From Bacteroides nordii WAL 11050 = JCM 12987 (GTDB lineage Bacteria; Bacteroidota; Bacteroidia; Bacteroidales; Bacteroidaceae), in assembly GCA_000613465.1 (NCBI GenBank), contig BAJA01000001.1, positions 186,001 to 250,000 of the forward strand: a DNA stretch of 64,000 nucleotides, in the 5' to 3' direction. This document shows positions 57,368-64,000 of this stretch, in pieces. Both the position numbers and the translations under genes were made by a program. The notes below the pieces were generated by a model. It was given only the letters and a program-made list of their open reading frames with translations. It did not search any database and was not told where the DNA came from. Positions within the stretch are counted from its first letter, which is position 1. Each line of letters starts with the position of its first letter.

Positions 57368-57979
57368 ATGGCACATAAAACATTTATTTCTTATAAATAT
57401 AGCGAAGCGCAGGATCTTCGCGATAGGATAATAAAGGCATTGGGGGATGATGCGAGTTACTATCAAGGAGAAACAAGTGATTCTCCTGATTTAACAGATA
57501 CGTCTACTGAGAATATAAAGAAGAACCTAAAAGATATGATGTATGACACATCTGTAACGATTGTAATTATTTCTCCGCATATAAAAGAAAGTAAGTGGAT
57601 TGATTGGGAAATTGAATATTGTCTTAAGAATATAACAAGAAAAAATAGGACATCGCATACTAATGGGGTTGTTGGTGTTATAATGAAAGTAAATGGGGGC
57701 TATGACTGGTTTAAATACACCTCAACTAAACCAGATGGATGTTCTGTTACTAATTATTATGATTCAAAGGTTTATGATATCATAAACAATAATAGATATA
57801 ACCAATATCCTAAAGTGTATTCTTGTAATCAATGTAAATGTGTAAACGCATTGACTGGTTCTTATATTGCTTTTGTTGAAGAAGATGAGTTTTTGTCAAA
57901 TCCTCAAAAGTATATTAACAATGCCTATGATAAAAGTGAAAAGGATGCAGAAGGATATAACTTAACAAAACAACGATAG
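57368..57979 (+). CDS. thsB2: Thoeris ThsB-like TIR protein (second)
   Basis: A 203-residue TIR protein: HKTFISYKYSEAQDLRDRI at the start and ISPHIKESKWIDWEIEYCL with the catalytic Glu (about residue 81). A long C-terminal part has CNQCKC and an acidic stretch. It starts 2 bp after thsA. It belongs to another ThsB branch than the first TIR, so the locus may respond to two phage cues through one ThsA. Confidence 0.88.
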   Translation: MAHKTFISYKYSEAQDLRDRIIKALGDDASYYQGETSDSPDLTDTSTENIKKNLKDMMYDTSVTIVIISPHIKESKWIDWEIEYCLKNITRKNRTSHTNGVVGVIMKVNGGYDWFKYTSTKPDGCSVTNYYDSKVYDIINNNRYNQYPKVYSCNQCKCVNALTGSYIAFVEEDEFLSNPQKYINNAYDKSEKDAEGYNLTKQR

Positions 57980-58087
57980 ATTAGGTATGTTTGACAAATA
58001 ATCCGATATTTAAATCAAGCATTCTTCTGTAAATAATAATAGCGTGTCCTTGGCTATATAATTCAAGGACAAAATGGAAGGTAAGAT

Positions 58088-58261
58088 ATGGCAACAAATC
58101 CACCGTCAGGAGACGGACATCGCAATGGTGCAGTGAGAAAACGTTCTCAGGTTTTTAATCCCAAAACAGAACAATGGGTAAAACGGGATAAAGATACAGG
58201 ACGCTTTATTGATGTAAAACAAGATGGTACACCATTTAAGGGTGTAACTAAAGAAAAGTGA
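58088..58261 (+). CDS. 57-residue conserved-type small basic protein
   Basis: ATG 58088 to TGA 58259-58261. The product (MATNPPSGDGHRNGAVRKRS start; TGRFIDVKQDGTPFKGV near the end) is basic, Gly/Lys-rich and well formed. I recall near-identical small proteins beside bacterial defence loci, but give no function. It lies 108 bp after the last Thoeris gene and before a strong terminator, so it may be the end of the defence operon. Confidence 0.7.
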   Translation: MATNPPSGDGHRNGAVRKRSQVFNPKTEQWVKRDKDTGRFIDVKQDGTPFKGVTKEK

Positions 58262-58270
58262 TTTTTTAAC

Positions 58271-58305
58271 GAGGGCAAGAATGATACTTGCCCTCATTTA
58301 TTTTT
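58271..58305. terminator. rho-independent terminator between convergent units
   Basis: GAGGGCAAG (58271-58279), 7-base loop, CTTGCCCTC (58287-58295), then ATTTATTTTT. It ends the small-protein unit from the left and, with the A-rich left flank, may also serve the restriction gene coming from the right. Confidence 0.88.
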
Positions 58306-61300
58306 ACATTGGCCTTATCATTGATTCCATGAAGGATATTTCATCTTCTGAGAGACTGTATTTTGCATAGAGTTGTTGGTCAATTTCGGGAATACTCTTA
58401 CTCCAATCAATATCGGATTTTGATGTAAAGTCTTGCAACGGGACAAAACGAAAGACATCCTGTGACACCTGCATTGTTCCTCTTCCAAAAAATAGCAGTA
58501 TTCTGAAAAAATTGGATTTGAGATATTTATTTGCATTTTGCTGTTCTATTGAATTATCAAATGGTCCAATTACGAGAAAAGTTTCACTACAAATAACATT
58601 AGGTGAAGCTAAAATTATTTCGGGAGGAACAATTGCATCAGCAGAATAAGCTTTTGATATAAATAATTTGTATTTATTTATCCATGCTTTATTTTTAGTG
58701 ATAGCATCGATTGCTATATAACTGGTTATTCGTTTTGCCCCTCCTTTTATACCATAAACGCCCCATAGTAAAGCTGAATTCACAAAAGGTTTGTCACTTA
58801 ATTTATACTCAGTATAAACTGATTTATTGTTAAAAATATCTGTGCTTATACCAAAAGGTTTACGAGCTGACACAATTTGACTAAATGAAGGATATTTAGA
58901 AGTCTTAGTTATTATCGCTTGTCGACGACTATCCCTAATAACTATATCAGAGTTGCCATCAGTTAGTAATCGTTTTGTCAAGAAGCGATTGCCGTTTGTA
59001 GGTTTATAGAAATATATCAATTCACCAGAATGTTTCTTATCCCAAAGGAAATACATAATACCACCGTCTATATGTTGACCATTAAAACAAAATCCAGAAT
59101 CTTCATAATCGAAAACACTTGCAAGATGTTTATCTTTCATCATCTCTTTTCTAAAAGGTTTAAGAACGGCCTTTCCTCCAATCATCCATTTAGATGGCAT
59201 AATTAATGAAAAATAATTAGGGCAAATCTGTTTTGCTATTTTTACAAATACTTGATATATAGGATTGGCTGCATCATCAGAAGCTCCACTACCATCATTT
59301 ATTTGATACGGTGGATTCCCCACTATCGCATTGATTTTCATGTTCTTTATTCCTGTTCTTTCTGTGATGAATTTATCTACCTGCTTGATAAAATGTTCAG
59401 GTTTGTTTTTGATTTGATTGATTAAGTCCTCGAAATATCGGGTGTTTACCTTCGCTTTGCGGAAACCTATAAGGGTGCGTTTGGTGATACTCTTTGCCAT
59501 CGGAGTTTTACAGATGACGAAGATGTTTTCAGCCACTACCTTATCCCATATTCGTTGTTCATCTTCGATACTTGACACCGAGAACAGAGAGTTCTTTACC
59601 CTTGTGCGATAAATGCTATATGCCATATAAAGAGGATATAATCCAGACTTTGAATTTATTTCAAGGATTCGGGAATCCGGGGCGAATACATTGGATGTCA
59701 CTTCGCCCCGGTCTATGAAACGAGGCTCAGATAAAGTGGTTTCATAACCCTTTTCAAAGAAGTTATATCCGCCCAGACAGTCACCAAGGTGCATATTGAC
59801 GACACGCCAAGGCGTAAGCACCGTTTCCTTGTCGGGATTGCGGAACGTGCTGAATATATCCGTTATACGCTCGATGCGTTCTTCCACGCTTAGTTTGTCT
59901 GCGGCACGAGCCATGGCACGGATGCGCTTGCCTGCCGCACAAAATATTTCCGGGTCGTAATATTTCTTGATGCTGTTGAACTTCTGTTTGGTAACACCCT
60001 TGGGCATGAACTCCTCCCACGATTGCGGGTCAATGAGTGAAGCGAAGTTGTCAATCGTTATATCTTGACTCTCATCGCTCAACTCTGCACCGTAGATAAG
60101 CAATGGCATACGGATGGAGATACCCCGAAGGATGGAAATGGCGGCCTCGCGGTTGTTCTTTTTCTTTTTCAGTTCTTCAAGACGCTTCTTCTCTTCTTCC
60201 GTCAAAGGTTGCTTGTCCTTGCCGCGTTTCTTGGATTTCTTTTCAAGGTCTTCAAGTTCCTCGTATTGCTCATCGGTCAGCCCTTGGTTGTTGATGTCCA
60301 CCTGATTGGTCTTTGGCATTGCCTTGGTCTGGCCGATAATCTTTTTCAGGTCGTCAAACTCCTGCAATTCCAAGTCGTTGAGTTTCATTAACTCATCATT
60401 ATATAGGCTCTTGTCCTCAAAACCGTTGCGGACCACACGTTCCACATAAACACGTTTAAGTTGTTCCAACATCTTGGGTACATCGAACTGGCTCATCTTG
60501 GAACCTTCGATGGAGATAATCGGACAGAAGTTCAGGAACTCGCCCATAATCTTGCGGTCGTTACCGCTGGTTTTTCCTGCCTTGGAAGAAATCTTTGCTG
60601 TCTCGGCAATGACTTTCAGTGTTCTGTCAGGCGCAAAGTCAAACACATAACACTGTTCCTTGACACGTCCGTTGATGGTGGCAGGAGTCTGCACACGGAA
60701 GATGGTCTGCATATAACTTGATGCAGCGGTATTATAAGAGCCGGACAACATGAATACGCCCGTCCACGCCTTGACACTGACACCCGTGGTCAATCGTCCG
60801 CAAGACAAGGTAATGGTACGGGTGGCATCAGGGTCTTTGCCGATGGCTTCTTCCACCGCAGCAAGAGCATCCTTGCTCTCTTCGTCCTCGTCACCGTCTC
60901 CTGCCACATTCACTACCTTGAAATGCTGGAATACAGGATGCGATTGCAGTAAAGCACTCATGGCACGAGCCTCCTTCACGCCCGGCAACATCCATAGCGT
61001 ATGCCGGAAGATGTTGCGGTATTCCTCGTTGGCAAACGGATAGCAACTATCCTTATCCTCCTTGGAAATAAGATTCAAAAATGCCTTCACATCTTTTTCA
61101 TGAATAAAGTTTCCAGCTTCATTGACCCGAAAAAACTCGCGGAAGTTGAAAGCCACATCTTCATCCACGAACTCATGGAGTAACCGTCCAAGGTCGTAGG
61201 TATAGATGTTCATCGTAGGTAGAGAGGCGTATGGATTTGGATCACCGAAATGGGTCAAATCCCATGAAGCCTTTGCCCGTTGCTCCATCACATAGTCCCA

Positions 61301-62293
61301 GGTATAAATCTCGTCCTCCTTGAAGTCGTCCAACAGGTTGAACGGAGTGCCGGAAAGTCGCAATATCTTGGTATTCGCTTTTGTCAGTTCCTGCATGACA
61401 GCCTTGCCGAGTTCCGTCTGTGTCCCTTCGTGCGCTTCGTCCACGATGATGCAATCCCAAGCGGTGGCAAACACTTCATTGTTCTTGTCAAAATTGCCGC
61501 CCACAAGTTCAGAACCGCGCAAATCCTGCATGGAAGCGAAATACACATATTGGCATTTACCCTGTTTTGCTCTCGCTTCAAGTGAAGCATGATTGTCACC
61601 ATTGTTCTTTGAACCGTATGCAAAACCGGGACTGTCATAGAATATCCTGCCGAAATCCTCGAACCAGCCGCTATTCACCACAGGGCGATGGGTAAGAATC
61701 AGAGTACGACTGAAATCCATGTCTTTCACCACCTGCAAGGCTGACAGCGTCTTGCCGAAACGCATCTTAGCGTTCCAAAGCATTTGGTTACTTTTCCTGA
61801 ATTGCTTTTTTGTTTTTTCAATAGCCTCCTGTTGTTCGGGACGGAACACAATCGGCGTTTGGTCGTGTGACACCTCGGTCGATGACAACGATTCTCGTCC
61901 TTCCTTCACGGCTGCGATTGCCCGCTTGACGGTTTCAAGGTCGGTGATGAACCACTCGTTGGCTTTGTTCTCGGTATCGAATATCTTTTTTCTGATGCCG
62001 GAACGTTCTAGAACGCTATGCACTTCCTTGTCGTTAAAAGAGCACAAGCCCTTTTTACTGTTGTATATCGTAAGTTCCGTATATAAGAGGTCGTATGCGA
62101 TACCAGCCGTCTGCGTATATTGGTTGATGCGTTTCTTCGCGGATTCGTTGAGAGCCTTGCTGTTCGGAGCAAGACCGAAAACATTGTCATTGTCACAAGT
62201 GGCCTCGCCCACTTTCAGGCATCCCCTATGTGCAGCATCATTGATGCGGAACACATATATCAGTTTTAATTTTAGTGAAGATGTGAATTTCAT
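58304..62293 (-). CDS. single-chain restriction-modification enzyme: GIY-YIG-like + SF2 helicase + Eco57I-type methylase
   Basis: The 1329-residue protein has: residues about 8-125, a T5orf172/GIY-YIG-like nuclease (LIYVFRIND, LKVGEA, RINQYTQTAGIAYDLLY, FNDKEVHSVLE); about 150-560, an SF2 helicase (WNAKMRFGKTLSAL, CIIVDEAHEGTQ, ILRLSGTPF); a Lys/Glu-rich linker (about 680-720); about 850-1150, an N6-adenine methylase (NAIVGNPPYQ, about 984-993); and a C-terminal target-recognition part. It is like type ISP/LlaGI enzymes but with GIY-YIG in place of an Mrr-like nuclease. The last 330 residues are coded by clearly more AT-rich DNA. Partner gene 6 bp upstream. Confidence 0.82.
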   Translation of the reverse strand: MKFTSSLKLKLIYVFRINDAAHRGCLKVGEATCDNDNVFGLAPNSKALNESAKKRINQYTQTAGIAYDLLYTELTIYNSKKGLCSFNDKEVHSVLERSGIRKKIFDTENKANEWFITDLETVKRAIAAVKEGRESLSSTEVSHDQTPIVFRPEQQEAIEKTKKQFRKSNQMLWNAKMRFGKTLSALQVVKDMDFSRTLILTHRPVVNSGWFEDFGRIFYDSPGFAYGSKNNGDNHASLEARAKQGKCQYVYFASMQDLRGSELVGGNFDKNNEVFATAWDCIIVDEAHEGTQTELGKAVMQELTKANTKILRLSGTPFNLLDDFKEDEIYTWDYVMEQRAKASWDLTHFGDPNPYASLPTMNIYTYDLGRLLHEFVDEDVAFNFREFFRVNEAGNFIHEKDVKAFLNLISKEDKDSCYPFANEEYRNIFRHTLWMLPGVKEARAMSALLQSHPVFQHFKVVNVAGDGDEDEESKDALAAVEEAIGKDPDATRTITLSCGRLTTGVSVKAWTGVFMLSGSYNTAASSYMQTIFRVQTPATINGRVKEQCYVFDFAPDRTLKVIAETAKISSKAGKTSGNDRKIMGEFLNFCPIISIEGSKMSQFDVPKMLEQLKRVYVERVVRNGFEDKSLYNDELMKLNDLELQEFDDLKKIIGQTKAMPKTNQVDINNQGLTDEQYEELEDLEKKSKKRGKDKQPLTEEEKKRLEELKKKKNNREAAISILRGISIRMPLLIYGAELSDESQDITIDNFASLIDPQSWEEFMPKGVTKQKFNSIKKYYDPEIFCAAGKRIRAMARAADKLSVEERIERITDIFSTFRNPDKETVLTPWRVVNMHLGDCLGGYNFFEKGYETTLSEPRFIDRGEVTSNVFAPDSRILEINSKSGLYPLYMAYSIYRTRVKNSLFSVSSIEDEQRIWDKVVAENIFVICKTPMAKSITKRTLIGFRKAKVNTRYFEDLINQIKNKPEHFIKQVDKFITERTGIKNMKINAIVGNPPYQINDGSGASDDAANPIYQVFVKIAKQICPNYFSLIMPSKWMIGGKAVLKPFRKEMMKDKHLASVFDYEDSGFCFNGQHIDGGIMYFLWDKKHSGELIYFYKPTNGNRFLTKRLLTDGNSDIVIRDSRRQAIITKTSKYPSFSQIVSARKPFGISTDIFNNKSVYTEYKLSDKPFVNSALLWGVYGIKGGAKRITSYIAIDAITKNKAWINKYKLFISKAYSADAIVPPEIILASPNVICSETFLVIGPFDNSIEQQNANKYLKSNFFRILLFFGRGTMQVSQDVFRFVPLQDFTSKSDIDWSKSIPEIDQQLYAKYSLSEDEISFMESMIRPM

Positions 62294-62299
62294 ACTGCA

Positions 62300-63316
62300 C
62301 TATTTTATGAGGTCGATAAATCGGATTCGTTTTCCCATCTTTCCCGTTTCAGGGTCTTTGGCCCGCCAGTCCTTGATTTGGCAATAGACACCATTATGCC
62401 TGCGGATGTCATCTTTCTGACAGCCTTCGCATTGACTGACTTCTTCCCTTGTCCCGAACAAGTCGGCTACAATAGTCCGGCGTTCACCGCAACTGTTCGG
62501 GATGACACCTTTAAGCCCGTCCATCTGCCAGACGTTCCATGAAATGATGTAGGCGATATAATTGATGGATTTCAACAAGGGTCGCTTGCCGAACTTTTGT
62601 TGATAGTATTCGATAAAGGAGATAAGCATGGATTCACGGGCAATCAGCAAGTTATCGCCTTGCCATTCGTAAGCAAAAATGCTCTTATATGCTTCCTGTG
62701 CCCATTCCAACCATTCGCCGGAAGTTTCCGTGTTTTCGCCAACTACCCGCAACTTGCGGTCAAGCAGCCCGATACGCTGTTCTAAGGGAATAGCCTCCCC
62801 CGTTGTGGTGTCATATCGGCTTATAATATAAGGGGCTTCCCCGCAGGTTATCTCCAGTCGGTTGTCACGTACATAATCTTTCCAAGTCTTACCTTCCGGA
62901 AATTGAATTTTCTCTGAGTTGGGTCTCCACCGATGACAACCCTGTTCATCGGTGTACTCCGTATTGAACACATCCTTTCTTCCAAACCATGCTTCATCGA
63001 TCAGGTTGTTCTGCGCATTGCATATCCATGACGGAGTGAACACCTCTGCCATTTCTCGCGAACGTGCGGTTTGGGTGTCACGACTTTTGAGGATACGCGG
63101 CATGATGACATGCCCGTTATCTCCGGTAATAAGACTGGGAAGAATTGGCGAATCATATTGATACCCTTCGCCCAGATATTCATAATCGGAAGTAGCCCAA
63201 AAGATATTGCGCTGAATATCCTCCTTGCTCGTTGTATGGTCTTTGAGCAGGTTATTCAACAGTTCGGGCGAAAGCCGAAAGATACTATCTTCCAATATAT
63301 CAACTTCAACAGGCAT
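62300..63316 (-). CDS. restriction-modification partner protein with methylase-like N-terminal motif
   Basis: A 338-residue protein. Near residue 88 it has AEVFTPSWICNAQNNLID, the 'EVFTP' entry motif of N6-adenine methylases (SAM-binding side), but no NPPY motif; the large neighbour has that. A Cys cluster (CEGCQKDD) near the end could bind metal. The two proteins may therefore share a methylase function, or this one may supply specificity. It precedes the large gene by 6 bp, so they form one operon. Confidence 0.7.
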   Translation of the reverse strand: MPVEVDILEDSIFRLSPELLNNLLKDHTTSKEDIQRNIFWATSDYEYLGEGYQYDSPILPSLITGDNGHVIMPRILKSRDTQTARSREMAEVFTPSWICNAQNNLIDEAWFGRKDVFNTEYTDEQGCHRWRPNSEKIQFPEGKTWKDYVRDNRLEITCGEAPYIISRYDTTTGEAIPLEQRIGLLDRKLRVVGENTETSGEWLEWAQEAYKSIFAYEWQGDNLLIARESMLISFIEYYQQKFGKRPLLKSINYIAYIISWNVWQMDGLKGVIPNSCGERRTIVADLFGTREEVSQCEGCQKDDIRRHNGVYCQIKDWRAKDPETGKMGKRIRFIDLIK

Positions 63317-63335
63317 TTTATATCGGGTTTATGAG

Positions 63336-63374
63336 TATCTCTTGATAAGAGATATAGTTTATTTCGCAAAGGTA
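63336..63374 (-). promoter_or_regulatory. promoter -7 box with palindromic operator for the restriction operon
   Basis: Reverse strand TACCTTTG (63367-63374) matches TAnnTTTG. Just downstream of the expected start site is the palindrome TATCTCTT GAT AAGAGATA (63336-63354). The same 15-bp core occurs inverted at 63513-63527. A repressor on this palindrome would block the restriction genes. Confidence 0.6.
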
Positions 63375-63512
63375 CGCATAATATTTCAAATTCCGTGTTT
63401 AATCCTCATTTATAATGATATATGAAAGGCATTTTGTGAGAATCTGTTTTGTAAATCCGTCAAATCGGATTCCTATAACACTGATTATTAGTGCTTATTT
63501 CTTCGGGATGGC

Positions 63513-63527
63513 TCTCTTATCAAGAGA
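63513..63527. repeat. second copy of the TCTCTTGATAAGAGA palindrome, inverted
   Basis: TCTCTTATCAAGAGA is the exact reverse complement of 63338-63352. It lies 41 bp after the end of the recombinase gene. The pair may be binding sites for one dimeric regulator, or recombination sites. Confidence 0.6.
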
Positions 63528-63567
63528 TTCGTCTTTTCGCTCAACACATTTCACCATAAACATCCGG

Positions 63568-64000
63568 TCAAAAATCTTTCAGGATAAGGCTGTTTGCCTT
63601 GTCCACCACGCTTGTGTCAAGCGATGCGAGATAGATGCGCGTAGTCTCTTCCGAATCATGTCCCATGCCCTCGCTGATGACTGAAAGAGGGATGTTCTTG
63701 CTCTTGGCGACGCTCGCCCAACAATGCCGGGCAACGTGCATGGTCAGCGGTATGTTCAATCCTGCTAGACCGGCAACTTCCTTCAACGCCACATTGATGC
63801 GGCAGATGGCGTTACGGTATTGTGTCCGTTCATCGGAACAAGGGTTTGTGATTATCGGCAGGAGGTAGCGGGTGGCCGTATTCTCTCCATACTTGGCGAT
63901 AATGTCTTCCATGCACTTCTCCCATTTGACTGTGAGTTGCTGCCCGGTCTTTCTTCTACGGTACGTGATTATTCCGTTCTTCAAGTCCGATTTTTTCAGA
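63568..64000 (-). CDS. tyrosine recombinase, C-terminal half, cut by window edge
   Basis: The frame is open to the right edge and ends at 63568. The catalytic residues are HVARHCWAS (His-x2-Arg) and MGHDSEETTRIYLASL (Gly-His, nucleophile Tyr). It resembles Bacteroidales element integrases but differs from the one at 21164. It reads toward the restriction operon, suggesting that the restriction genes, and perhaps the whole defence island, belong to a second mobile element extending beyond the window. Confidence 0.85.
   Translation of the reverse strand, partial: LKKSDLKNGIITYRRRKTGQQLTVKWEKCMEDIIAKYGENTATRYLLPIITNPCSDERTQYRNAICRINVALKEVAGLAGLNIPLTMHVARHCWASVAKSKNIPLSVISEGMGHDSEETTRIYLASLDTSVVDKANSLILKDF

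Noticed and set aside
60065-60391. Forward frames opposite the Lys/Glu-rich linker of the restriction enzyme
   Set aside because: They are Phe/Leu/Ser-rich mirrors of the Lys/Glu codons on the coding strand, so artefacts.

Overview
The window looks like a Bacteroides or close Bacteroidales genome. It has SusC/CarboxypepD-type TonB receptors with partner lipoproteins, an LruC-domain lipoprotein, Bacteroidales-type integrases, RteC/BfmA/BfmB mobilization genes, and several promoters of the Bacteroides form TTTG-N19-TAnnTTTG. All calls come from reading the sequence and recalling protein families; no search was run.

Layout. (1) 1-20.9 kb, chromosome: an envelope polysaccharide cluster (GT4 and GT2 glycosyltransferases, a flippase), interrupted by a reverse-strand LruC lipoprotein. 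It is followed by a PAS hybrid histidine kinase, a membrane-anchored EEP-family phosphatase/nuclease, a TonB receptor with a repeat-containing lipoprotein, an EttA-like ABC-F protein and tRNA-Lys(UUU). (2) 20.91-50.72 kb: an integrated mobilizable element of about 29.8 kb in the 3' end of tRNA-Lys, bounded by a 14-bp direct repeat (20909-20922 and 50709-50722). It carries a tyrosine integrase and small HTH/DUF3876 genes. A metal/siderophore island follows: TetR, small Cys- and His-rich peptides, ZIP transporter, methyltransferase, TonB receptor, DUF4374 lipoprotein, ICMT-like enzyme and two YbtPQ-like ABC half-transporters. Then come an RteC-like/BfmA/BfmB mobilization module, an eight-gene reverse-strand operon whose core is a Wadjet-like JetABCD set, and an AbiE toxin-antitoxin pair at the right end. 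No conjugation (tra) genes are seen, so the element probably needs a helper. (3) 50.7-53.4 kb: chromosomal flank with a PD-(D/E)XK-like protein, a decayed lipoprotein gene and a flavodoxin-family gene. (4) 53.4-64 kb: a defence island. One tight operon holds an AbiL-like AAA ATPase/RloB pair and a Thoeris set with two TIR proteins flanking one SIR2-STALD protein. Next are a 57-residue small protein and a convergent restriction-modification locus (GIY-YIG + helicase + Eco57I-type methylase, with a partner protein). A tyrosine recombinase is cut by the window edge.

How the parts work together. The element combines iron/metal acquisition with anti-plasmid (Wadjet-like) and abortive-infection (AbiE) functions. 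The neighbouring chromosomal island adds NAD-depleting and restriction defences. The most unusual parts are the Wadjet-like operon expanded with a SIR2-like DUF4917 gene and a TPR-HEPN gene, and the restriction enzyme with a GIY-YIG-like front end.

Caution. About fourteen genes are broken by single-base shifts, several of them in homopolymer runs, while the protein on both sides of each shift is well conserved. Indel errors in the assembly are the simplest explanation for most of them. They are typed here as pseudogenes because the frame is broken as given.
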